This document shows, one piece after another, positions 52,355 through 60,467 of a DNA stretch of 64,000 bases (its first letter is position 1; each line of letters begins with the position of its first letter). Under the pieces are notes generated by a model. It was not told the origin of the DNA. It was given only the letters and a program-made list of their open reading frames with translations, and made no database searches. Origin of the DNA: Chitiniphilus purpureus (GTDB lineage: Bacteria > Pseudomonadota > Gammaproteobacteria > Burkholderiales > Chitinibacteraceae); assembly GCF_025642115.1 (NCBI RefSeq), contig NZ_CP106753.1, positions 1,697,501-1,761,500 of the forward strand, in the 5' to 3' direction. A program made the translations under genes and the position numbers.

Positions 52355-53322
52355 GTCGGGCTGTGATGGGGGGTGGGGGCGGCAGGCATGGCGCGGATCT
52401 GTTGCCAGTCGGCCTCGGTCAGGTCGGCGATCAGCGCGGTGTAGTAGTCGTCCGGCGCCCTCTGGGTCAGGCGCGCGCGGATGACCGGATGGCTGTCGAA
52501 TGCGGGATGGAGGGTCAGGGCATGTCGTGCAAAGTGGCTCAGGTCGTGCGCATCGCCAAAGCCCAGTGCGGCGGCGCGGCGCAAGGCCGGCAGCGCGGCC
52601 TGCCGGGCTGGTGCATACGAGGCATCGTCCAGCAACCCGGCTTCGCGCAGAGCGAGCAGCGCCAGGTTGGCGGCGCCCAGCAGGTCCAGATCGGCCCATT
52701 GCGCATTGCTCCAGCCGATCCCGCCCACGGCCTGCCGGGGCGTATCGGATTGTAGCCCGCCCAACTGGCGTTCCCCGTCCAGATATAGCCAGGATGAGCA
52801 CGGCCCCAGCAGCAGCATCCGCTGCGGAGCGGTCAGGATCAGGTCCAGCGCTGCCGTCACCGCAGGGTCGAACAGCCGCAGCAAGGTGCGGCGCCCGTCG
52901 GGCCGGGTCTGTACGCACAATGCCCCCAGGTGCCGGGCCACTTGCGCCAGCGTAAATGGCGTGCTCAGCCAGCCGCAGATGCGCCGCCCTTCGCCGCGGG
53001 CTAGCCGTTGTGGTTGGTTCTCCGCCCAGGCCTCGGCCACGCTGGCCCGTAGCACGGCCACGCCAGTGGCATCGTGCAGATCCAGTTCGATCAACAAGGG
53101 GATCAGCGCCGGATCGACCTCGCGCTCGCGGATGCCGATCGGCAGCCAGGGGCCGTTTTCCAGGGCCGCGGCCAGCGGGTCGCCCGGCAGCGGCGGGCGC
53201 AGTGCCGGATCGAGCAGCAGCAGTGCCCGGCCGGATTGCTGGTGCAGCAGCGGCAGCAGTGCATCAGCAAAAGCCGGTGCATCGCTGCAGGACAGCGGTG
53301 GGCAGATCAGGCTGGCAGACAT
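52351..53322 (-). CDS. DUF4123 T6SS adaptor/chaperone (VasW/Tap-like)
   Basis: It starts three bases after the vgrG stop and overlaps the effector start. The product is 323 aa. The N-terminal DUF4123 lobe includes ALLLLDPALRPPLPGDP, GPWLPIGIREREVDPALIPL, GWLSTPFTLAQVARHLGALC and LRLFDPAVTAALDLIL, the last being the conserved RFYDP-type block. The C-terminal lobe is a helical HTH-like region (ALRRAAALGFGDAHDLSHFA). DUF4123 proteins load the effector onto the cognate VgrG in the cytoplasm and are not themselves secreted. Confidence 0.88.
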   Translation of the reverse strand: MSASLICPPLSCSDAPAFADALLPLLHQQSGRALLLLDPALRPPLPGDPLAAALENGPWLPIGIREREVDPALIPLLIELDLHDATGVAVLRASVAEAWAENQPQRLARGEGRRICGWLSTPFTLAQVARHLGALCVQTRPDGRRTLLRLFDPAVTAALDLILTAPQRMLLLGPCSSWLYLDGERQLGGLQSDTPRQAVGGIGWSNAQWADLDLLGAANLALLALREAGLLDDASYAPARQAALPALRRAAALGFGDAHDLSHFARHALTLHPAFDSHPVIRARLTQRAPDDYYTALIADLTEADWQQIRAMPAAPTPHHSPT

Positions 53323-53325
53323 GAT

Positions 53326-55950
53326 TTATCCCAGCGTGACCGTGGCGCTTTGCATTGCCGCCGCGGCCTTGATTTCGGGTTCGCAACCGTTGGCCGCCTT
53401 GAACGTACGCGGCGGGGCATCCAGACTCGTGGGCCCATCAAAGTGATAGCTGCTGGCCTTGATGCTGATCTGCCCCGGGGCGTGCAGCTCGATCCGGCCG
53501 TCACGCATCCGGATGTAGGCCCCGCCGCTATTGAGCAGCATCTCCTCCTTGGCCACGCCTTCCAGTTTCTGCTGGTTGGCGTGCACCCGCACATTCTTGT
53601 CCCCTACGATCTCCACATCGCCCGACTGCGCGTGCAGCTGCGCATGCCCCTTCGCGGTGATCAGCTTCAGGTTCACCTTGTCCGCCACCCCTTGCACGAA
53701 CAGGCTGATCTTGCTGCCCACGTTGTGAATCCAGCGGCGTGCGGTGGTCTGCTGGGTGTCACGCTGGCTGATGGTGTCCAGGTTCTGCCCGCTGTTGAGC
53801 ACCAGTTCGTTGGCGGTGGTCAGCGCGATGCCGGCCGGGGCGCTGGCGAGCAGGATGGGCTGTTGGCCGGGCTGGTCCTGCGCGGTCTTGCCCTGCGCGT
53901 CGGTGTTGCTGCCGGCCTCCCAGGCCTGGAGCGCTTCGTTCAGGTGGTCCAGGTGGCCTTGGCGGGCTGGCCGTTGTTGCGCACCCTCGCTATCCAGCAG
54001 GGTCGGGCCGATCTCGGCCGGGTCGGCCCGCTGGTGCTGCGCGGTGTCGGACAGCGTCTGCGCCAGCTGTTGCGCGGCGTCGAGCTGGCTTTGTGCCTGT
54101 TCGCGGTCCAGCTGTTGGCCGGCGGCGCCGGGCTGGGCCTCGGTGCTGAGCAGCAGGCCCTGGGCGGCGCGCAGCGCCCCGGCGTGGTCGGTGCGCAGCT
54201 CGAAGCCCTCGCCGCGCGGCTCGGCCTTGCCGTCCGTGCGCGGGTGGGCCAGGTAGCCCTGGTTGAGCTGGGTCTTGCCGTGTTCGGACGAGAGCTTGGC
54301 GCGGATCTGCTGCGCAGTGTCGTCGAACAGCAGTTCGTTGTAGCGGGTGGCGCCGAATTCCTGGCTCTTGATGCCGGAGAGGGTGTGGTTGGCCGGCAGG
54401 CTGCCGGCGCCGGAGAAGGCGGGCGGCAGGTGGCTGCCATTGCCGATCACCCCGGCCACCAGGGGGCGGTCGATATCGTTTTCCACATATAAAACAAGCA
54501 CTTCCTGCCCGATGCGCGGGATGAACTGGTGGCCCCACTGCGCCCCGGCGCTGGGGTAGGCCACGCGTACCCAGCAGGACGAGCGCTCGTCCAGGTTGGC
54601 GCCGAAGTCCGGGTGCTCCTGGCCGCGCTGCCAGTGGAACTGCACCTTGATCCGGCCGTATGGATCGGTATGTACTTCCTGGCCGGCCGGGCCGACCACG
54701 GTGGCGGTCTGCATCCCCGGGGCGGTGGGCTTGGCGTGTTCGGTGTGGCTGTAGGCCGGCGGCAGCGGGATGCCGCGGCGCTGGGCGTCGAATTCGACCT
54801 GGAACGGCGCGGCGTCGGTCGTGGATTCGCCCAGTTGGGCGGCCAAGTCCCCCGGCAGGTTGTTGCGGGCGCGGAAGGTGAGCCGGGTGGCGACGAACTC
54901 GCGCTGCTCGGGCGCATCGGCGTCGTGGTGCGGATGCTCGCGCAGCTGGAACCACTCGCCCACCCGCAGGTTGCGGACGGTGCCGCTGCCGGTAAACCCC
55001 TTCTTCTGCGCATCCCGCGCCTGCTGGCGCAGCCGGGCATAGCGGGCCAGCTCGCCGTCGTCGCCGGCGTAGTACAGCGCCTGGGCGTCGTAGTCCTCCA
55101 ACGTGCGCTCGGCCTGGGCGCCGCCTTCGCCCTGGTCGATCACCGTGCCGTCCTGGGCGTGCAGGGTGGCCACCGGCTTGTAGTCGAAGCTGGCCAGCGC
55201 CACGCGGCCCGACCCCAGCTGGCGGGTGCTGGTCCAGCCGGTGAGGCTGTCCTCGGCCTCGGTGGCATCGGCCCGATGAAAGCGCACCGCCCCGGGTGCG
55301 GCCTGCGGCAGCGCATAGGGGTCGTCGAACGCCAGCAGCGTCACCTTGGGCGTGTCGCCGGCTTCGTGGACGAAGGTGTAGGCCAGACCCTCCTCGGCCA
55401 GGATTCTGGAAACAAAGGCCAGATCACTCTCCCGGTACTGCAGACAGTAGGAGCGGGGGGCGTACTCGGCCTTGAGGTCGAAGCGGACAGCGAAGGGGGC
55501 GCCGAACACCGGGTTGGCGGCGAGGTGCTCGTCCAGCACCGCCTTGACGATGTCCGGCACGGTCATGTCCTGGAACACCCGGCTGGTGCGGCGATGCGCC
55601 AGCAAGGCCAGCGGCGGTTCGAGGGTGAGCGCATAGCGGGCGAAGCCGCCGTTGGACGGCAACGCCTCGGCGCGGGTGACCACGCCGCAGCGCACCACCT
55701 CGGCGCCGTCGGCGGTCAGCAGGGCCAGCTGGGCCGGCAGGCCGAGGAGGGACTTGAGTTCCAGATCGACCGACGGCGACAGGCATTCGACGCGGTAGCG
55801 GTAGGGCTGGGACAGCGCCTCCTCGCCTTGGACCGCCTGCGGCAGCAGCGTCTCGCCCCAATACGACCCATCGCCCAACTGCAGCGAGACCAGCCGCTGC
55901 CCCTGGGAGAAGGCCGAGGCGAATGAGGACAGCAGGGCGGTAAGATCCAT
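53326..55950 (-). CDS. vgrG: T6SS spike protein VgrG (copy 2)
   Basis: The product is 874 aa from ATG 55950 (MDLTALLSSFASAFSQGQRL). It has the gp27-like N-terminal, OB-fold and DUF2345 regions, in most parts nearly identical to copy 1 (EALPSNGGFARYALTLEPPL, HTLSGIKSQEFGATRYNELL, NKISLFVQG-type tail repeats). The C-terminal end after KASSYHFDGPTSLDAPPRTF is unique and short, as expected for a spike whose cargo is delivered by a DUF4123 adaptor. First gene of the complete effector module; no T6SS sheath or baseplate genes are in the window. Confidence 0.95.
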   Translation of the reverse strand: MDLTALLSSFASAFSQGQRLVSLQLGDGSYWGETLLPQAVQGEEALSQPYRYRVECLSPSVDLELKSLLGLPAQLALLTADGAEVVRCGVVTRAEALPSNGGFARYALTLEPPLALLAHRRTSRVFQDMTVPDIVKAVLDEHLAANPVFGAPFAVRFDLKAEYAPRSYCLQYRESDLAFVSRILAEEGLAYTFVHEAGDTPKVTLLAFDDPYALPQAAPGAVRFHRADATEAEDSLTGWTSTRQLGSGRVALASFDYKPVATLHAQDGTVIDQGEGGAQAERTLEDYDAQALYYAGDDGELARYARLRQQARDAQKKGFTGSGTVRNLRVGEWFQLREHPHHDADAPEQREFVATRLTFRARNNLPGDLAAQLGESTTDAAPFQVEFDAQRRGIPLPPAYSHTEHAKPTAPGMQTATVVGPAGQEVHTDPYGRIKVQFHWQRGQEHPDFGANLDERSSCWVRVAYPSAGAQWGHQFIPRIGQEVLVLYVENDIDRPLVAGVIGNGSHLPPAFSGAGSLPANHTLSGIKSQEFGATRYNELLFDDTAQQIRAKLSSEHGKTQLNQGYLAHPRTDGKAEPRGEGFELRTDHAGALRAAQGLLLSTEAQPGAAGQQLDREQAQSQLDAAQQLAQTLSDTAQHQRADPAEIGPTLLDSEGAQQRPARQGHLDHLNEALQAWEAGSNTDAQGKTAQDQPGQQPILLASAPAGIALTTANELVLNSGQNLDTISQRDTQQTTARRWIHNVGSKISLFVQGVADKVNLKLITAKGHAQLHAQSGDVEIVGDKNVRVHANQQKLEGVAKEEMLLNSGGAYIRMRDGRIELHAPGQISIKASSYHFDGPTSLDAPPRTFKAANGCEPEIKAAAAMQSATVTLG

Positions 55951-56127
55951 GGGGAGATTGAGGTTGGGTGTCAGAAACTTCCGATGCTAATTGCATCGAT
56001 CAGCCTACGGCAAGCGTCAGCAGAGAAGATTGCGCTGGTCGGCGGCCAGCGGTAGACAACCTCGGCCTCACCTATCTATGCTCCGCCGACATGAGCGGAT
56101 CAGGGTCCGCGACCGATACAGGACGCA

Positions 56128-56205
56128 ATGCTTCAACGGCTCACGCAAACGGTGCATCTGGCCGGTTATGCACTGGAAGAAACGGATTGGCATGGGTTCC
56201 AGGGC
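56128..56205 (+). pseudogene. Stub of the zinc-finger-repeat gene divergent from vgrG2
   Basis: The first about 25 codons (MLQRLTQTVHLAGYALEETD, WHG) match the start of the 42502 gene (MVYQRLKQAVYLAGYTLETG, WQG). Homology stops at about 56205, where the sequence passes into the antisense of another gene. The zinc-finger repeats are absent. Confidence 0.75.
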
Positions 56206-56403
56206 GTCGCGGCGTTGACCAAGTGCCAGCAATTCCACATTGACCAGCTGGATAGCAAAAGCCAGCTCATCCACGGTGGCGGCATCGAGCGGAACAACGA
56301 CATCGTGGCTGTCCGCGCGGCGATACCGAATTTCGTCAGGAAGGTGATTGCTGTAGATGGACGGCAGAAGTTGACGCAACAAAGCGATGAGATCGGTACT
56401 CAT
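56206..56403 (-). pseudogene. Unrecognised gene truncated at the T6SS island boundary
   Basis: The frame starts MSTDLIALLRQLLPSIYSNH, LPDEIRYRRADSHDVVVPLD, AATVDELAFAIQLVNVELLA, LGQRRDALE and then runs into the zinc-finger stub. The coding character up to about 56206 looks genuine, and the start overlaps the stop of the preceding gene (TAATG via an ATG two codons upstream). Its natural 3' end has been replaced by the vgrG2 island. Confidence 0.5.
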
Positions 56404-56408
56404 GGTCA

Positions 56409-56885
56409 TTACTCCGAATCGATGGAAAGGGTGAAAGACGGTTTGCCGGAATCCACGGTGCGGGCAGCGGCGAACTGCTGTTGCAGGGCCGGAGGCCAGT
56501 TCGTGTAGCGGGATTCGGGGACGGACAACTTGATGTCGAGGTAGCCCTCGACCTTCTCGCCTGAGGCGACGATGCTTGCAGCGATCTCAGCCAGTTGCTT
56601 CTGATCCCAGCTGACCTTCTTGGGCAGCTCAAACTTGAGATGCAGCGGGCCATCGCTGATATGGGCGGTGCCGAAATCGCGGCCGGATTCACGCAGCGCG
56701 GCGCGGGCCTGTTCGCCGTAGGCAGCGTCGAGCGCCGCATCGAACTTGGTGCGGGCCTGCTTGAGCCAGTCGATAGCGGCATCAAGGTTCTCGCCGATCT
56801 CGTGCTTTTGCACGGGCGGCAACGCGGCCAGCTGGGTCACGGACATCTCGGCGATGTCGGCGGGGAAGAGGGTCAGATCGCTCAT
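56409..56885 (-). CDS. Hypothetical protein of the recombinase cassette
   Basis: ATG 56885 follows AGGGGA. The product is 158 aa, soluble: MSDLTLFPADIAEMSVTQLA, helical KHEIGENLDAAIDWLKQART, DGPLHLKFELPKKVSWDQKQ and a final strand KPSFTLSIDSE. I do not recognise the family. It lies between an AlpA-like regulator and a truncated gene on the same strand with tight spacing, so it belongs to a short operon of the mobile cassette. Confidence 0.6.
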   Translation of the reverse strand: MSDLTLFPADIAEMSVTQLAALPPVQKHEIGENLDAAIDWLKQARTKFDAALDAAYGEQARAALRESGRDFGTAHISDGPLHLKFELPKKVSWDQKQLAEIAASIVASGEKVEGYLDIKLSVPESRYTNWPPALQQQFAAARTVDSGKPSFTLSIDSE

Positions 56886-56895
56886 CGCCATCCCC

Positions 56896-57159
56896 TCATT
56901 GATACGCACGTGCGGAAGTCGAGTAACGCGAGACGCGGCGCTCGAAGGCTTCGATTTCGGAGATCAGGTAGGTGACGCGCGCGCCGAGCTTGCAGAAGAC
57001 CGGACCGAGTTGTTCCTGTCGCCAGCGACGTAGGGTTTTGACAGAGAGGCCCCAGCGGGTGGCCAGCTCATTTTCGTTGAGGGCGATGCGGGTGGCCGTA
57101 TCCGGGAGAGGCCGGGTAGCCTTCCGACCGGATTGAACAGAGGGGACTTGTTTTTGCAT
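56896..57159 (-). CDS. AlpA/excisionase-like helix-turn-helix protein
   Basis: ATG 57159 is preceded by GGAG within a palindrome. The 87-aa product has the MerR-like DNA-binding helix ALNENELATRWGLSVKTLRR followed by WRQEQLGPVFCKLGARVTYL and ISEIEAFERR, the winged HTH of AlpA, Xis and HTH_17 proteins. Such proteins regulate integrase genes or act as recombination directionality factors for site-specific recombinases. That fits the nearby serine recombinase. Palindromic sequence over its ribosome site suggests autoregulation. Confidence 0.75.
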   Translation of the reverse strand: MQKQVPSVQSGRKATRPLPDTATRIALNENELATRWGLSVKTLRRWRQEQLGPVFCKLGARVTYLISEIEAFERRVSRYSTSARAYQ

Positions 57160-57161
57160 TG

Positions 57162-57188
57162 GGAGCACTCCTTTTGTTGAAGTGCTCC
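57162..57188. promoter_or_regulatory. Perfect palindrome over the ribosome site of the AlpA-like gene
   Basis: GGAGCACT (57162-57169) and AGTGCTCC (57181-57188) are exact inverted copies with an 11-base spacer, directly upstream of ATG 57159. It could be an operator, or an RNA hairpin that hides the ribosome site. Confidence 0.55.
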
Positions 57189-57274
57189 TATTTCCTCGCA
57201 TCTCGGGTTGCGATATTTCGCAATGATCCCGCTGAAATTACGCAGAAATCACAACATATTGATTTATATGGAGT

Positions 57275-59557
57275 TTACGGTTTTTCCGTTGCGATCTGGG
57301 CGCGATCAATGACGTCCTTGGCGTTATCGGCAGCTGGCTGCTGGTAATCGGGCTGGCCGATGTTGAGTTCCCAAACGCGCGGTTTGATATTGCCGTCGGC
57401 ACCTCGGATGTAGTTGGTCCACTCTGGTGCGCCTCGGAAAAACTCGTTCAAGCCGCGGATAGTCGTACCTGCTGCCGCTTCCAGTTGTAATTTGCGGCAC
57501 TTCTTTTTGCCTGACGTCCATGCCGCCACGAGCACGTCGACTACGTCGATCCATTCCTTCTTTGTGAGCGGCCATGGATCTGGCCAGGGACCGACCAGCA
57601 GCGCATTGCGTGCGTCATCCTTCATCAAGCGTGGGGTAGCTACGGTAGCGGCAGCGTTTTGCCGGCGGCGGATTTCACCCTCGGCACGCGACAACTCAAG
57701 CCTGATCTCACCCTCATCATCAACGAGCAGGCTGTGCAATGGCACGACGATGCCCGGGCCGAGAAAGCGGCGATGAGAATCGGTGGTCGTAGTCAGGACG
57801 AGTGCCAGACCAAGATTGGATTGGCGTAGCTGCGCATCCATCTTGTCGGCATGTCTGGAATCCCATAAACCGGACACCAGGGCAACAGGGAGCCGCTGAT
57901 CGCCCATTCGGTAGTTGCCGAGAATGAATGGCTCGTGTTCGTCGCACGTGAGAGGTTTGTCGATCAGTTGATCCCTAAGCAGCAAGTTGAGCCGCTCCCG
58001 CAGATACGACGTGTCGACTCCGTATCGGCACAGATCCCCTTCGGTCAGATCAAAGCACTTCCCGCTCAGCTCGTCCTGCGCCCACGTGCTCGTACTGTTT
58101 GAGTGCACCTTGAGCCGCCGGAAGCCGGATTGACCGTCGTAATCGTCCACCGGCACGGTGATGTAGTCGCCCAACAGGTTCTTCTTCTTTAGCAGGCCTT
58201 TGGCAACGAGATCGGTAGTGGGCAATTGCAGCATGGCCAGCAGATGACCGTCGATCTCATGCAGAGCCAGATCAAGCAGTTTCATTTCCGCGTGGAACAT
58301 TGCGACATTTGCCCCGACTTTGGCAGGTTCAACGCGCTTCATCACACCCAGCGAGGTCAGGAGCTCCTCGCCGCATCGGCGTAGTCGCGGATGGGGCAGC
58401 GTAAACAGATTGCATGACCCCCGCTGTCCAAGCGTGATGTCCAACGCTCGTGTTTCGGACTCGCCGTCGAATCGCACGACGAATGACAGCGCCACGTCTT
58501 GGATTGAACGACAGGCGGTGATCGGGTTGTGTTCGCCGAATTGGTCACTGGCGACCCGCCAGATATCGTCGTTGCTGGCCAGGGTCAGGTTAATGCTGTG
58601 CCGGGTATGACCCAAGGTCATGTTCAACGACGAAATCCAGGCATCCACCACGATCACGCCGGTAGCCTTGGCGGCTTTCAGATCAACTGGTTGCTTGAAT
58701 AGGGCCAGCTCATAGCTGACCGCGTCCACCGGGTGCTTTGAGAGCGGCTTGTCGAAGCCGATCAATGAAAACCGATCGGCCAGTTGCCTCGCTGTACTCT
58801 GCCGGCGGGAAAGGACATGGACTTTGTTCTCGGCAGGGTCGTAGACCAGGGTCGCTTCAAGTGCCGGGATATAGAGCAGCAGATCGCGTCGTCGCTCCTT
58901 CATCTGGCGCAAGGTGCGCATCTGTCCAGGGTGATAGACGACGAGGTAGTGGAACCTGCGTTTGCAAGCTCCAATGCCATCTTCCATTTCAAAATGGATG
59001 ATTTCGCAGCTTGCCTTGGCGTCGTCGTCCAATTCCAGAATCTCGCTCACGCCCTCGTGGAGTTTCTGCGCAACTTCCTCTGTCCAGACGAAATCACGGC
59101 CATCACCATCCAGCACGTTGAAGCTCATGAACTTCCTGTGCCCATGAAAATGGTGGGTCAGGTAGATGGTTTCGATCTGATCGAAGATTTCTGGCGCCTT
59201 GACCCTTACCCAGATCAATCGGGTCATTGCATCGGCGGTACGATCAAATGTATCGAGTTCGGGGTGCCCCTTGAACTCGATAGACGAGTAGGCGTGTTCG
59301 AGCATTTCCTCGGTGCGGAATTGTGCTAGTTGCAGGAGGCGTACAGCTTCCTCGTCTGCGATGGTAATGGCTGCCGGTCTGACGGACGGCAGTGCCTTGA
59401 TCAACGCGGACCGGGCGACATTCTCGGGTTGCGACGCATCCAATATGCTGAGGAAGGCGAACTGATCGACTTTGGAAAGCAGCGCGATGGCGGGCAGCGT
59501 TGCAGATTCAATCAACTCGACGAGGTGTTTGCTGTTCTTGAGGGAGTTCTTAGCCAC
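57275..59557 (-). CDS. Unrecognised 760-aa protein of the recombinase cassette
   Basis: GTG 59557 (VAKNSLKNSKHLVELIESAT) has AAGGAG seven bases upstream, far better than the open frame to 59836, which lies in the divergent control region. The protein is soluble and mixed alpha/beta. Notable stretches are FDQIETIYLTHHFHGHRKFM, CEIIHFEMEDGIGACKRRFH, YLVVYHPGQMRTLRQMKERR, KPLTCDEHEPFILGNYRMGD and GPWPDPWPLTKKEWIDVVDV. There is no Walker motif, HTH, nuclease or membrane segment that I can name. It is divergent from the DUF2924/recombinase operon. Proteins of this size are typical cargo of such cassettes, and defence or regulation are both possible. Confidence 0.65.
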   Translation of the reverse strand: MAKNSLKNSKHLVELIESATLPAIALLSKVDQFAFLSILDASQPENVARSALIKALPSVRPAAITIADEEAVRLLQLAQFRTEEMLEHAYSSIEFKGHPELDTFDRTADAMTRLIWVRVKAPEIFDQIETIYLTHHFHGHRKFMSFNVLDGDGRDFVWTEEVAQKLHEGVSEILELDDDAKASCEIIHFEMEDGIGACKRRFHYLVVYHPGQMRTLRQMKERRRDLLLYIPALEATLVYDPAENKVHVLSRRQSTARQLADRFSLIGFDKPLSKHPVDAVSYELALFKQPVDLKAAKATGVIVVDAWISSLNMTLGHTRHSINLTLASNDDIWRVASDQFGEHNPITACRSIQDVALSFVVRFDGESETRALDITLGQRGSCNLFTLPHPRLRRCGEELLTSLGVMKRVEPAKVGANVAMFHAEMKLLDLALHEIDGHLLAMLQLPTTDLVAKGLLKKKNLLGDYITVPVDDYDGQSGFRRLKVHSNSTSTWAQDELSGKCFDLTEGDLCRYGVDTSYLRERLNLLLRDQLIDKPLTCDEHEPFILGNYRMGDQRLPVALVSGLWDSRHADKMDAQLRQSNLGLALVLTTTTDSHRRFLGPGIVVPLHSLLVDDEGEIRLELSRAEGEIRRRQNAAATVATPRLMKDDARNALLVGPWPDPWPLTKKEWIDVVDVLVAAWTSGKKKCRKLQLEAAAGTTIRGLNEFFRGAPEWTNYIRGADGNIKPRVWELNIGQPDYQQPAADNAKDVIDRAQIATEKP

Positions 59558-59814
59558 TTTATTACTCCTTTGAACAAGGCTGTTGCCTACCTCCGATGAA
59601 GCGGCAACGTCGCCAGCGCTACGACGATCACGCGATACGCCCCTCCCGAAATTTTGTTTTTCTGCCTTATATTCATTATAAATTCTTTCGAGAATCGTAA
59701 TCAACATTGTCTTGCTTATGCTGCTTTGCAAGACAAGGTGTTTACCCTGTATGGCCATCCATTTGGGAGGATTGCGATCACTATCGGTGACGGTTGCTAT
59801 TCCCCGGAGCCGTG
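59558..59814. promoter_or_regulatory. Divergent control region with palindrome
   Basis: An AT-rich stretch with TTGTCTTGC (59706-59714) and its exact inverse GCAAGACAA (59727-59735) around a 12-base loop. It lies between the 760-aa gene and the recombinase operon, so it could control both. The AlpA-like protein is a candidate ligand. Confidence 0.5.
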
Positions 59815-60006
59815 ATGAAGAACCTTGAACTTGCATCTTCTTTAGAGATGAACGCCCGCGCCCGCGCCGCTGAAATCGCCGCCATTCTTGCGGCCACCAT
59901 CACCCGGGCGCTCGTTGCAGAAGCGTCAAAACAGAGAGAGGCCGGACTTGGCTTCTTGCCCGACCAGCGCGTTCATTCAACTCCCTATCAACAGGAAACG
60001 TTGTGA
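59815..60006 (+). CDS. Small helical protein at the head of the recombinase operon
   Basis: ATG 59815 has CCGGAGC upstream. The 63-aa product reads MKNLELASSLEMNARARAAE, then IAAILAATITRALVAEASKQ and a polar tail. Its stop overlaps the DUF2924 start (TGATG), so the two are coupled. I do not recognise the family. Short proteins of this type often precede DUF2924 genes in recombinase cassettes. Confidence 0.6.
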   Translation: MKNLELASSLEMNARARAAEIAAILAATITRALVAEASKQREAGLGFLPDQRVHSTPYQQETL

Positions 60007-60467
60007 TGAACGACAAACATATCTCTGTCGCCGCACGGCTTGCGGCGTTGCCCAGTCTGCCCATGGCCGAACTCTGGCAGGTATGGGACCAGTATTTCGG
60101 TCGCCGTCCTGTCAATCCCAATCGCGCCTTTATCGAATCCCGCATCGCTTACAAGATCCAGGAAGAAGCGTTTGGTGGCCTGTCGCATAGCACGCGCCAG
60201 CGGCTGGAGGCCATTGGCGCCAAGCATTCCAAGATCAAGCTGCGGGCACGCCCGCGAGACATTAGCTTTGCACCCGGTACCGTCCTGCTGCGGGAGTGGG
60301 GCGAGCGTACACACAAGGTGGTCGTCACCGCTGAGGGATTGTTCGAGTACGAGGGCAACACCTTCAAGAGCCTGACCGCAGTGGCCCGGCAGATTACCGG
60401 TACGCATTGGTCGGGGCCGTTGTTCTTCGGCCTGAACGGGAAGGAGGGGCGCGATGAGCAACGCTAG
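60006..60467 (+). CDS. DUF2924 protein
   Basis: The 153-aa product has the DUF2924 signature: LAALPSLPMAELWQVWDQYF, GRRPVNPNRAFIESRIAYKI, QEEAFGGLS and the C-terminal GTVLLREWGERTHKVVVTAE, FKSLTAVARQITGTHWSGPL, FFGL. DUF2924 proteins are commonly encoded directly before a large serine recombinase and are thought to be accessory DNA-binding proteins. Here the recombinase start lies 14 bases inside this gene, so the two are translated together. Confidence 0.85.
   Translation: MNDKHISVAARLAALPSLPMAELWQVWDQYFGRRPVNPNRAFIESRIAYKIQEEAFGGLSHSTRQRLEAIGAKHSKIKLRARPRDISFAPGTVLLREWGERTHKVVVTAEGLFEYEGNTFKSLTAVARQITGTHWSGPLFFGLNGKEGRDEQR

Noticed and set aside
49463..52918. Single 1151-residue effector frame
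   Set aside because: The first 188 residues are antisense-like sequence overlapping the DUF4123 gene. ATG 52354, with a four-base overlap and the VasX motif right after it, is the real start.
31736..56409. A complete T6SS apparatus
   Set aside because: Only VgrG, adaptor, effector and immunity genes are present. There are no tssB/C sheath, tssK baseplate or clpV genes, so these are orphan islands.
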